A stretch of DNA of 42,531 bases from Bacteroidales bacterium (GTDB lineage: Bacteria; Bacteroidota; Bacteroidia; Bacteroidales; UBA932), in NCBI GenBank assembly GCA_017458145.1, contig JAFTGA010000002.1, positions 1-42,531 on the forward strand, given 5' to 3'. The notes beneath the pieces are model-generated. The model was not told where the DNA came from and did not search any database. It was given only the letters and a program-made list of their open reading frames with translations. A program made the translations under genes and the position numbers. Positions 1-6,955 of the stretch are shown here, piece by piece (positions within the stretch are counted from its first letter, which is position 1; every line of letters begins with the position of its first letter).

Positions 1-361
1 AGCGGCGGCGCAGGCGGGGGTGAGCTACACGGGCCTTCGCTCGCACGTGCTGTTCTACCACCGGGAACTGGCGGACGCACGGCTTCGCCAGCGGGAGGAC
101 GCGGCAGGCCGGAAGGTGGCGCGGGGGCAGCGGGGCGGCAACGGCGCGCACCGCGAGCCCAAGCCGGAGACGGTGGCGAAATACGCCGAAGCTCTGCGGC
201 TGGTCCAGGAGACGGAGCTGACCTACGTCGAGATCGCGGCGAGGTGCGGCGTGGGGGAGGGCGGCCTGCGCAACTACCTGCGCGTCTGGCATCCGGCGTT
301 GATGCAGGGCCGGGCCGTCTCTCAGAAGGAGAAATCTATCTTGCTTACGCCGGGGCCGTAG
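1..361 (+). CDS. Helix-turn-helix repeat protein, 5'-truncated by window edge
   Basis: The reading frame is already open at base 2, so the gene begins upstream of the window; a GTG at position 20 is an internal valine rather than a convincing start. The visible part (about 119 residues) holds two copies of one unit: GVSYTGLRSHVLFYHRELA near the left edge, and IAARCGVGEGGLRNYLRVW about 70 residues later. Each reads as a helix-turn-helix: a short helix, a glycine-valine turn, and a recognition helix ending in an aromatic- and His-containing stretch. A basic, glycine-rich linker separates the copies. A DNA-binding role is inferred from this pattern; I do not recognise a named family. Its 3' end overlaps the 3' end of the convergent HAD lipoprotein gene by 40 bases. 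Confidence 0.6.
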   Translation, partial: AAAQAGVSYTGLRSHVLFYHRELADARLRQREDAAGRKVARGQRGGNGAHREPKPETVAKYAEALRLVQETELTYVEIAARCGVGEGGLRNYLRVWHPALMQGRAVSQKEKSILLTPGP

Positions 362-1374
362 ATGGTCTTGAAGTCGTCCCGCATGGAGATGACGTGGTAC
401 CCGGCAGCCTGCCACTGAAGGCCCAGCGAGAGGGCCTTTTCCCGGTTGGCGTGGTCATCGGCCGGATTGTCGGCGATGAGCATGAACGCGGCGCTCCGGT
501 ATCTGGGGTTGGCCAGGCAGTAGTTGTGCATCGCGCAGTCGCCGCCGCTGTTGCCGAACGACAGCACGGGGACCTTGCCGATCTCCTGGGCGATCTGCAT
601 CACCTTGTTGTTCTTGAGGTTCTTGATGAGGAGTTCGTCGGTCCTGACGAGGTCTTCGTCCTGCGCGAGGGTGTAGTCGACGCCGGCCTGGTCGCCCTGG
701 CGGGAGGACATCAGCCGGACGTCCATCCCGATCACGCGGTCGGGCCCGATGCCCAGCGGCTCCACCAGCGCGCGGCAGATGAAGCGGTCGGAGCCGGACA
801 CGACGTAGTAGGTGAAGCCGTTGGCCTTCAGGTAGTCAAAGATCTCCAGCATCGGCTTGTAGAAGCTCTGTGCGTAGGTCATTCCGGAGAATCCGTTCGC
901 GGGCTTCGCCGCATACGCCTTTACGTAGGCGTCGAACCCGGCGATCGTCATCCCGGCATAGGCCTTGGCTGCCGCGCGGGCGTGCTTCATGTCGAAGTGG
1001 TCCGGCAGCGGCGTCCCGTGGCGGACGAAGTCTCGGATCTGCAGGGCGGTCTCCCGCACGTCATCCGGGGCGGCGTCCCGGTAGGCGGGATCGTCCAGAA
1101 CGCGGTATTCCAGCAGGTTGTATTCGAAGTAGGTCGGGTAGAGCTCCCCGATGAACGTCCCGTCCATATCGAAGGTGGCGATCCGGTCCTCCTGCCGGAT
1201 GAAGTGGGCGGAGGCGGGGTTCGTGACGTCCTGGACATATTCCTGGAGGACGGTGATGGACTCGCAGGTGTTCCAGAGCGTGAAGGGGGAGGCGCTGGGG
1301 TGGACCAGGACCTGCCGGCTGCAGCCCGTGAACACCACGGCGAGAAGGATGAAAAAGAACAGGCGGTTCTTCAT
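322..1374 (-). CDS. HAD-superfamily phosphatase-like lipoprotein
   Basis: Encodes 350 residues. The ATG at 1374 is chosen because it opens a clean lipoprotein signal (hydrophobic stretch ending FTGC, lipidated Cys18); the frame stays open upstream but that part has no sensible protein character. HAD motifs are in order: FDMDGT with the nucleophile Asp69 and Asp71, VVSGSD around residues 191-196, a lysine-bearing stretch near 251-257, and GNSGGD at 274-279 for the metal. The roughly 100-residue cap between motifs I and II resembles phosphoserine-phosphatase-like HADs. The family hydrolyses phosphate esters; the substrate here is unknown, and the lipid anchor implies action in the periplasm or at the envelope. 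A 57-residue lipoprotein gene lies 23 bases upstream, probably in the same operon. Confidence 0.8.
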   Translation of the reverse strand: MKNRLFFFILLAVVFTGCSRQVLVHPSASPFTLWNTCESITVLQEYVQDVTNPASAHFIRQEDRIATFDMDGTFIGELYPTYFEYNLLEYRVLDDPAYRDAAPDDVRETALQIRDFVRHGTPLPDHFDMKHARAAAKAYAGMTIAGFDAYVKAYAAKPANGFSGMTYAQSFYKPMLEIFDYLKANGFTYYVVSGSDRFICRALVEPLGIGPDRVIGMDVRLMSSRQGDQAGVDYTLAQDEDLVRTDELLIKNLKNNKVMQIAQEIGKVPVLSFGNSGGDCAMHNYCLANPRYRSAAFMLIADNPADDHANREKALSLGLQWQAAGYHVISMRDDFKTIYGPGVSKIDFSF

Positions 1375-1397
1375 GGTACGGGGGATTGAGACAGGAC

Positions 1398-1571
1398 CTA
1401 CAGGCCCAGGAGGGCTTTGATCCGCGGCTGCAGGTAGGGTGCCACCTGCGCGTAGGGAAGGGTGAATTCGGGCATGCCGTCCATCACGTCCACGAGCTCC
1501 GCGGGGGTGGAGGTGCAGGCGGCCGCAAGCGCAAGGGCTGCGATCAGGCCGGGGAAAAGGGATTCTTTCAT
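1398..1571 (-). CDS. Small predicted lipoprotein (57 aa), hypothetical
   Basis: A short ORF upstream of the HAD lipoprotein on the same strand. It begins MKESLFPGLIAALALAAAC, a signal peptide followed by a cysteine at residue 19 that could be lipidated, although the residue three before it is Ala rather than the usual Leu. The mature part is only about 38 residues (TSTPAELVDVMDG and a Pro/Tyr/Gln stretch) and ends IKALLGL. I recognise no family. Support comes from the signal peptide, the 23-base spacing to the next gene and a near-consensus -7 box upstream. It could also be the eroded start of a larger lipoprotein. Confidence 0.5.
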   Translation of the reverse strand: MKESLFPGLIAALALAAACTSTPAELVDVMDGMPEFTLPYAQVAPYLQPRIKALLGL

Positions 1572-1588
1572 ACGTCAAAAATATCGTG

Positions 1589-1596
1589 TAAAGATA
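1589..1596 (-). promoter_or_regulatory. Near-consensus -7 box for the small lipoprotein/HAD operon
   Basis: On the minus strand the bases read TATCTTTA, one mismatch from TAnnTTTG, 17 bases before the ATG at 1571. No good -33 box is visible. Confidence 0.35.
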
Positions 1597-1618
1597 CGAA
1601 GAATTGGGCATAAATGCG

Positions 1619-1626
1619 TATTTTTG
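1619..1626 (+). promoter_or_regulatory. Bacteroidetes -7 box upstream of lipoprotein gene 1643
   Basis: TATTTTTG matches TAnnTTTG and lies 16 bases before the ATG at 1643. It is divergent from the minus-strand box at 1589-1596. Confidence 0.55.
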
Positions 1627-1642
1627 CGGAAACGCACGATGT

Positions 1643-2149
1643 ATGAAACTTAAGATTCTGTTTGTCATGGCTCTCGCATTGCTCGGGATGGCCTGCTCCG
1701 GGCGGGCGCCCAAAGGGAAACTCACGTATTGCAGTTACGCCGAATCAGGCTCCGCCGGACTCGGCAAGGATTATTGCGAACTGATCGCCGATCCGGGCAC
1801 TACGCCCAAGGTCGTCGTGGCGCTCCATATCGGCAACCGCTTCCAGGATCCCGAGATCCGCCGGGAATTCCCGGTCGATGCCGCCGTCGTGGACTCGCTC
1901 CAGAACCTGCTGTCGGAGCGCAAGGTATATAAGCTGAACGGTTATCATCTGGATGAGCCGATCACCGGAGGCTACGCCCACCGCATCTACCAGGAGTATG
2001 ATTCCGGCGATAAGGTGGAGGCGAAGTGGTACGGCCACAAGGTCAAGGATGCAGCGTGGTCGGCCTACCATATGATTGAGGCCTTCTTCGCTCCCTGGCG
2101 GGAGCGGGCGGAGGCGGAAGCCGCAGAAGCGCAGCCGGAGGAAGCATAG
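1643..2149 (+). CDS. Hypothetical lipoprotein (168 aa)
   Basis: The ATG at 1643 opens MKLKILFVMALALLGMAC, a lipoprotein signal with Cys18; the frame extends 13 codons upstream, but that part contains the -7 promoter box. The mature protein has a paired-cysteine region (TYCSYAESG... DYCELI), a central section rich in Asp, Tyr and His, and a C-terminal Glu/Ala-rich tail (ERAEAEAAEAQPEEA) that looks helical. I do not recognise a family or assign a function. It is a single-gene unit: it has its own promoter and is closed by a strong hairpin at 2175-2213 shared with the convergent rhaT gene. Confidence 0.7.
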   Translation: MKLKILFVMALALLGMACSGRAPKGKLTYCSYAESGSAGLGKDYCELIADPGTTPKVVVALHIGNRFQDPEIRREFPVDAAVVDSLQNLLSERKVYKLNGYHLDEPITGGYAHRIYQEYDSGDKVEAKWYGHKVKDAAWSAYHMIEAFFAPWRERAEAEAAEAQPEEA

Positions 2150-2174
2150 GCCCGGCGCCGGGACACATGGAATG

Positions 2175-2213
2175 GAAACAGGCGGAATGCAGCAAGTGCG
2201 TTCCGCCTGTTTC
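2175..2213. terminator. Strong hairpin between lipoprotein gene and rhaT
   Basis: A perfect 13-base inverted repeat (GAAACAGGCGGAA / TTCCGCCTGTTTC) with a 13-base loop lies between two convergent genes. The short A-run on the left and T-run on the right fit a bidirectional terminator. Confidence 0.75.
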
Positions 2214-2232
2214 GTCAGGATGCGGTGCTGTG

Positions 2233-3273
2233 CTATCCGATGAACTGGGGGAGGAAGGTGCTGAAGACCAGGATCACGAGGCCGCAGACGAGCACGGCGA
2301 TGGTCTTGGTGGAGCAGCCTTTCCACTCCTTGAGGATGATGCCCCAGACATTGGAGAAGGTCACGTTGAGCGCCATCAGGATGCAGAAGGCGAGGGTGTC
2401 CATCGCGCTGCCCGGCACGAAGAACGAGCGGCCCAGGCTCAGTCCGAAGAACTGGCTGTACCACAGGGCGCCGGCGAGCAGGCAGAAGAGCAGGTTGTTG
2501 CCCCAGACTTCTTTCTTGGCGTAGTCGCCCCAGGTCTTGTTCTTGGTGTTCTGCCAGAAGCAGTAGACGGCGTTGGTCACGAAGCCGCCCAGGGTCACGA
2601 GGAACGTGGCGGGCAGAGTCTTGAACATATCCGCCGTCTCGGGGAAGTTGATGCCCTTGCCGAACTCCAGGCCGACGTTGAAGCAGCCGCTCATGAAGCC
2701 GGCGAGCAGCGCGATCGCAAGGCCCTTCGGGAAGTTGAAGTCCTTGACGGCGGCCTTCTTCTCCTCCTCGCTGAGGGAGGCGGATTTCATGCCGCCCGCG
2801 ATGCCGATGACGGCGATGCCGACCAGGCAGACGACCACGCCCAGGATGACGGAGAAGGTCAGCGACTCCAGGGCTTTCATCTCCGGGAAGAACATGTTGA
2901 GCAGGACCGGCCCCATGATCGTGCCCAGGCCGGCACAGGTGCCGAGGGCGATGGACTGGCCGAGCGCAACGCCCAGGTAGCGCATCGACAGGCCGAAAGT
3001 CAGGCCGCCGACGCCCCAGAGCACGCCGAACAGGATGGTCATCCAGACGTTGAACGAGTTGGCGTTCGCAAACAGTTCACCCACCGAGTGGCCGGAGGGG
3101 ACGGCAAGCAACAGGCCGAGGAAGGGTAGGACCAGCCAGGCGAAGACGCCCTGGACGATCCAGTAGGACTCCCAGGACCAGCCTTTGATCTTGTTGATCG
3201 GGACGTAGCAGCTTGACTGGCAGAACGCCCCGATCGCGATGATCAACAGGCCCAAAAGAATAGACGAGCCCAT
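2233..3273 (-). CDS. rhaT: L-rhamnose/proton symporter RhaT
   Basis: A 346-residue polytopic membrane protein with about ten hydrophobic segments, the usual RhaT size and topology. It opens with the family's N-terminal helix (GSSILLGLLIIAIGAFCQSS) followed by CYVPINKIKGWSWE, and carries the glycine-rich ALGTCAGLGTIMGP region and the LALNVTFSNVWGI-type ending seen in RhaT proteins. The family couples inner-membrane uptake of L-rhamnose to protons. It is the last gene of rhaB-rhaA-rhaT, 9 bases after rhaA, so it should be co-expressed with rhamnose isomerase and kinase. Nothing looks truncated. Confidence 0.93.
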   Translation of the reverse strand: MGSSILLGLLIIAIGAFCQSSCYVPINKIKGWSWESYWIVQGVFAWLVLPFLGLLLAVPSGHSVGELFANANSFNVWMTILFGVLWGVGGLTFGLSMRYLGVALGQSIALGTCAGLGTIMGPVLLNMFFPEMKALESLTFSVILGVVVCLVGIAVIGIAGGMKSASLSEEEKKAAVKDFNFPKGLAIALLAGFMSGCFNVGLEFGKGINFPETADMFKTLPATFLVTLGGFVTNAVYCFWQNTKNKTWGDYAKKEVWGNNLLFCLLAGALWYSQFFGLSLGRSFFVPGSAMDTLAFCILMALNVTFSNVWGIILKEWKGCSTKTIAVLVCGLVILVFSTFLPQFIG

Positions 3274-3282
3274 AGCGGCGGA

Positions 3283-4536
3283 TTAGCAGCGCTTGGAGGT
3301 GACGTCCTTCTCGTACTGCTCGATGCAGCCGATGAACTCCTCACCCACGGGCACGTTGTTCTTGTAGTTGATGTAATCGTACACGGCGCCGAACGGGAGG
3401 GTCTTGGCCTCCTCGAGGAGGGCGAGACGCTCGAAGCCCTGGCCGTTGGCCTCGTATTCGCGCAGCTTGGCAAGCGGCTCGAGCAGGGCGCTCAGGATGC
3501 ACTTCTGCGTGGCGCGGGCACCGATGATGTAGGCACCGATACGGTTGATGGAAGCGTCGAAGTAGTCCAGACCGACGTGGGCGCGGTGCAGGGCGTCGGC
3601 GCGGACAAGCTCCTTGAAGAAATCGAGGGTCGGGTCGTTCATGATCGTCACGTGGTCGGAGTCCCAGCGGACCGGACGGGAGACGTGCAGCATGAGTTCT
3701 GGCACGTAAAGGAGCAGGGCGGACACCTTGTCGGCGACGTTCTCAGTGGGCTCGTAGTGGCCGGTGTCGAGGGTGTACATCACCTTGCGGGTGGCGCAGT
3801 AGCCCTCGAAGAAGTCCATGGAACCGACGGTGTAGCTCTCGAGACCGATGCCGAAGAGCTTGGCCTCGACGCAGCTCTTCATGCCCGGCAGGTCCTCCTT
3901 GAGGATCTCGTCGAGGGAGTCGGAGAGGATCTGGCGGTATTTCAGGCGGTTGACCGTGAGGTCTTTCTGTCCGTCATGGACCCAGATGTTCATGATACAG
4001 GGATCGCCCTGGGCCTTGCCCATCGCGTCGGCAATGCGGCGGCAGCGCTTGGTGTGCTCGATCCAGAATTCGCGGATGGCGGGGTCGGGGTTGGCCAGGG
4101 ACAGGCTGCCGCTCTTCGGGTGGCTGAAGGAGGTGGAGTTGAAGTCGAGCTTCAGGTTGTTCTCCTTGGCCCACTCGATCCAGCTCTGGAACTGCTCGAC
4201 ACCGATCTGGTCGCGGTCGATGGCCTTTCCGCCGTAGTCGGCATAAATGGCGTGGAGGTTCACCCTGTGGTTGCCTGCAAGCAGCGTCTTCACGAATTCG
4301 AGGTCAGCACGCACCTCGTCGATGTTGTTGGCGCGTCCCGGATAGTGGCCGGTGGTGCGGATACCGCCGGAAACTTCCTTCTTGCTCTCGAAACCGACCA
4401 CGTCGTCGGTCTGCCAGCAATGCAGGGAGATTTGCTGCTTCTCGAGCTCAGCGATGGCTTTGTCGGTGTCTACGCCGATGGCGGCATAGCGCTCTTTGGC
4501 GATCTCGTACGCCTTGAGGATTTGCTGTTCGTTCAT
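3283..4536 (-). CDS. rhaA: L-rhamnose isomerase
   Basis: A 417-residue cytoplasmic enzyme of the usual family length that interconverts L-rhamnose and L-rhamnulose. Recognisable blocks include SLHCWQTDDVVGFE near the N-terminus, the metal-site regions SCVEAKLFGIGLESYTVGS and YTLDTGHYEPTE, the His/Asp stretch LHVSRPVRWDSDH, and LDYFDASINRIGAYIIGAR near the C-terminus. The expected metal-binding Glu, Asp and His residues are visible. It lies between rhaB (26 bases upstream) and rhaT (9 bases downstream) in one operon. No signal peptide. The assignment rests on full-length resemblance to RhaA. Confidence 0.95.
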   Translation of the reverse strand: MNEQQILKAYEIAKERYAAIGVDTDKAIAELEKQQISLHCWQTDDVVGFESKKEVSGGIRTTGHYPGRANNIDEVRADLEFVKTLLAGNHRVNLHAIYADYGGKAIDRDQIGVEQFQSWIEWAKENNLKLDFNSTSFSHPKSGSLSLANPDPAIREFWIEHTKRCRRIADAMGKAQGDPCIMNIWVHDGQKDLTVNRLKYRQILSDSLDEILKEDLPGMKSCVEAKLFGIGLESYTVGSMDFFEGYCATRKVMYTLDTGHYEPTENVADKVSALLLYVPELMLHVSRPVRWDSDHVTIMNDPTLDFFKELVRADALHRAHVGLDYFDASINRIGAYIIGARATQKCILSALLEPLAKLREYEANGQGFERLALLEEAKTLPFGAVYDYINYKNNVPVGEEFIGCIEQYEKDVTSKRC

Positions 4537-4562
4537 TGTGTAGAGAAATTGGTTTTGAGTTG

Positions 4563-5981
4563 TTATTTAGTAGGATTATAGACTTTGAGTTCGACGGAGT
4601 TGGCGACGATCTGCCGCATTTGGGGCAGGGTGTCCACCAGGCCCTGGGCCTTGATCTGGAGCAGGACGTTGCCGAGGGCGGTGCCTTCGGTCGGGCCGCA
4701 GATTACGGGCATCTGCAGTTCGTCGGCCGTCATCTGCATCAGGTGCTTGTTGAGGGAGCCGCCGCCGATCACGTGCAGGCACTTGATCGGATTGGGGGAC
4801 ATCTCCTGAAGGATGCTGATGATAGCGGTGTAGCGGTGTGCCAGGGACTTGTAGATGCAGCGGATGTACTCGGCCGGGGTGCGCGGGGCGATCTGGCCGG
4901 TGCGCTCGCAGTAGTCATCGATGGCCTTGCACATCGAGACGGGATGCGCGAACGCCGGGTCGTCGGGGTTGATGATGGAGCCGAAGCGGGTGGTCTCGCA
5001 CAGGGCGGTCAGCGGACCGATCTCCTGCGGGACGTCCTTGAACTCCGGACGGCACTGCTCGAAGAGCCACAGGCCGCAGATGTTCTTGAGGAAACGGGTC
5101 GTGCCTTCGATACCGCCTTCGTTGGTGAAGTTCTGCTTGAAGCTCTCGTCGGTGATGATCGGGGTGGGGGACTCGATGCCCATCAGGGACCAGGTGCCGC
5201 AGGAGAGGTAGGCGTAGTTGGCGTCCTTGGCGGGCACGGCGGCCACGGCGGAGGCGGTGTCGTGGGCGGCGATGGCCACGACCTTGACCTCGGATCCGAT
5301 GCCGGTGGCGTCCTGCACCTGCTTGCTCAGCGGGCCGATCACGGTGCCGGGCTGGGTCATCGGGCCGAACTGCTCGCGCTTCAGGCCGATGCTCATCAGC
5401 AGATCCTTGTCGAGATCGCCGGTGACGGGGTTGAGCAGCTGGGAGGTGGAGGCCACGGTGTATTCGCAGATGGCCTGGCCGGTCAGCATATAGATGAGTG
5501 CGTCCGGGATGAAGAGAATCTTGTCGGCGTGCTCCATCGCAGTGCAGCCGTTGTGGCGCAGGGTGTCGAGCTGGAACAGGGAGTTGAACTCCATGAACTG
5601 GATGCCGGTCTTGTCGTAGACCTCGCGCTTGTCGTGCATCTTCATGTAACGGTCGATGGCGCCGTCGGTATGGGAGTCACGGTAGCAGTAGGGCAGGCTC
5701 AGCAGCTGGCCGTCCTTGCCGAAGAAGGCGAAGTCGCAGCCCCAGGTGTCGATGCCGATGGTCTCGATCCGGATCCCTTCGCTCACGGTCTTGCGCAGGG
5801 CGATGAGGATTTCGTTGTAGAGGGCGGGGAGATCCCAGAAGAGGTGTCCGCCGAGGGGAATCTGGGGGTTCTTGAAACGGGTGAGTTCGCGCATTTCGAC
5901 CTTGTGGCCGTCGTAGGTGGCGATGATGGTGCGCCCGCTGGTGGCACCGAGGTCGACTGCTAAGTAGTTCTTGGTAGGCAT
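4563..5981 (-). CDS. rhaB: Rhamnulokinase
   Basis: A 472-residue FGGY-family sugar kinase that phosphorylates L-rhamnulose with ATP. It opens with the phosphate-binding motif AVDLGATSGR (residues 8-17), then IGIDTWGCDFAFFG (around 76-89), the catalytic-base region AAHDTASAVAAVPA near 240, CGTWSLMGIE, and the adenosine-binding loop HVIGGGSLNKHLMQ near 405. DTWG and HDTASAV are characteristic of rhamnulokinases within FGGY. It is the first gene of the rhamnose operon; its start lies 28 bases downstream of a TATATTTG box and faces the DUF4861 gene. No aldolase (RhaD) or regulator is present in the window. Confidence 0.94.
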   Translation of the reverse strand: MPTKNYLAVDLGATSGRTIIATYDGHKVEMRELTRFKNPQIPLGGHLFWDLPALYNEILIALRKTVSEGIRIETIGIDTWGCDFAFFGKDGQLLSLPYCYRDSHTDGAIDRYMKMHDKREVYDKTGIQFMEFNSLFQLDTLRHNGCTAMEHADKILFIPDALIYMLTGQAICEYTVASTSQLLNPVTGDLDKDLLMSIGLKREQFGPMTQPGTVIGPLSKQVQDATGIGSEVKVVAIAAHDTASAVAAVPAKDANYAYLSCGTWSLMGIESPTPIITDESFKQNFTNEGGIEGTTRFLKNICGLWLFEQCRPEFKDVPQEIGPLTALCETTRFGSIINPDDPAFAHPVSMCKAIDDYCERTGQIAPRTPAEYIRCIYKSLAHRYTAIISILQEMSPNPIKCLHVIGGGSLNKHLMQMTADELQMPVICGPTEGTALGNVLLQIKAQGLVDTLPQMRQIVANSVELKVYNPTK

Positions 5982-6009
5982 ATTGGTCTTTGTTAAGAAG
6001 TGGTATCTA

Positions 6010-6017
6010 CAAATATA
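6010..6017 (-). promoter_or_regulatory. -7 box of the rhaBAT operon
   Basis: The minus strand reads TATATTTG, 28 bases before the rhaB ATG at 5981. It is back-to-back with the plus-strand box at 6030-6037, only 12 bases apart, so upstream elements of each promoter must overlap the other. Confidence 0.7.
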
Positions 6018-6029
6018 CGCAAAATTCTT

Positions 6030-6037
6030 TATATTTG
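6030..6037 (+). promoter_or_regulatory. -7 box of the DUF4861 gene, 5 bases from ATG
   Basis: TATATTTG ends 5 bases before the ATG at 6043, so the transcript probably begins at or beside the start codon. No ribosome binding site fits in that space. Confidence 0.65.
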
Positions 6038-6042
6038 CCCCT

Positions 6043-6909
6043 ATGAAACAAAAAATCTACCTCGCAGCCCTGGCTGCCCTCCCGCTATTGTTCTCGTGCG
6101 CGCGCAGCGACGCACAGACTGCCTACAGCCTTTTCTGGCGTGCTGACAGCCTGCAGGTCAAGGAGATCGTCTCCGAACAGGCCGTCCAATACAGCTTCGT
6201 CGGCCATCACGGTGCGGCCGTCGAGAACTCGCACTGCGCCCTGCGCATTTATTTCAACGACAGCGGCGCCATCGACGTCTATTCCAAGAGCGGTGCGCAG
6301 ATGGAGCTGCGGAAGTATCTCTGGTATCCCACCGCGGAGCAGATGGCCGCGGAAGGCGCCGGCTGCGACGAATACCTCGTCGGCAAGACGGTAGGCCTGG
6401 GCGGCGTGGCCCTCTGGGACGGCGGGAAGGAGGTCAAGCTGGTGGCCACGAAAGGCCGCACGGCCCGCGTGGGCGAGATCAAGGGCGGCGCTTTCGCCGA
6501 GATGATCGCCTACGGGGTGATGTACAAGGGCGAGCCGGTGGACGTGTCCATCCGCGTGGAAGTGACGGACGGCAGCCGCGTGGCGAAGGTCATCGCCACC
6601 GAACTGGGCGGCCGCAAGGTCCAGTTCCTCACGGGCGTGAACTACCATCCCGGCGAGACGGTCGAGTTCGGCAAAAAGTATATCAGCGTCTGGGGCGTGC
6701 ATCCGGCCGACGTGTCGCAGAACCCCTGCGAGCTGGGCGGCGGCATGTGGTTCCGGCCGAACAGGTTCGAGGCCCCCGAGCAGACCGACAACATGGTCCG
6801 CATCATCTCCAAGCCGGCTTCCCGGATCGAGACGCAGGTCGTGGCCGCGTCCGTCAAGGAGTCCGAGCTGAACACGGCGGAGAAGTTCGCCGCGTATATG
6901 CGGAAGTAG
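6043..6909 (+). CDS. DUF4861-like lipoprotein, divergent from rhamnose operon
   Basis: Encodes 288 residues. The ATG at 6043 opens MKQKIYLAALAALPLLFSC, a lipoprotein signal with Cys19; the frame runs 24 codons further upstream but through the promoter. The mature protein looks beta-rich. Segments such as SGAIDVYSKSG, LRKYLWYPTAEQM, VGLGGVALWDG and DNMVRIIS resemble the DUF4861 family, which I know as often lying near rhamnogalacturonan- and pectin-degradation genes; the biochemical function is not established. Sharing an intergenic region with rhaBAT supports a role in rhamnose-containing glycan use. No catalytic motif is recognised, so an enzymatic or binding role remains open. Confidence 0.65.
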   Translation: MKQKIYLAALAALPLLFSCARSDAQTAYSLFWRADSLQVKEIVSEQAVQYSFVGHHGAAVENSHCALRIYFNDSGAIDVYSKSGAQMELRKYLWYPTAEQMAAEGAGCDEYLVGKTVGLGGVALWDGGKEVKLVATKGRTARVGEIKGGAFAEMIAYGVMYKGEPVDVSIRVEVTDGSRVAKVIATELGGRKVQFLTGVNYHPGETVEFGKKYISVWGVHPADVSQNPCELGGGMWFRPNRFEAPEQTDNMVRIISKPASRIETQVVAASVKESELNTAEKFAAYMRK

Positions 6910-6911
6910 GC

Positions 6912-6934
6912 TCCGGGTCAAGCCCGGAATGACG
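6912..6934 (+). repeat. Dispersed intergenic repeat, copy 1
   Basis: The 23-base core TCCGGGTCAAGCCCGGAATGACG forms a 6-bp hairpin (TCCGGG/CCCGGA). It recurs with one mismatch on the opposite strand at 42366-42388. It lies just after the DUF4861 stop, between convergent genes. Confidence 0.6.
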
Positions 6935-6955
6935 TTAGGCCGAAGCGCCGGAATC

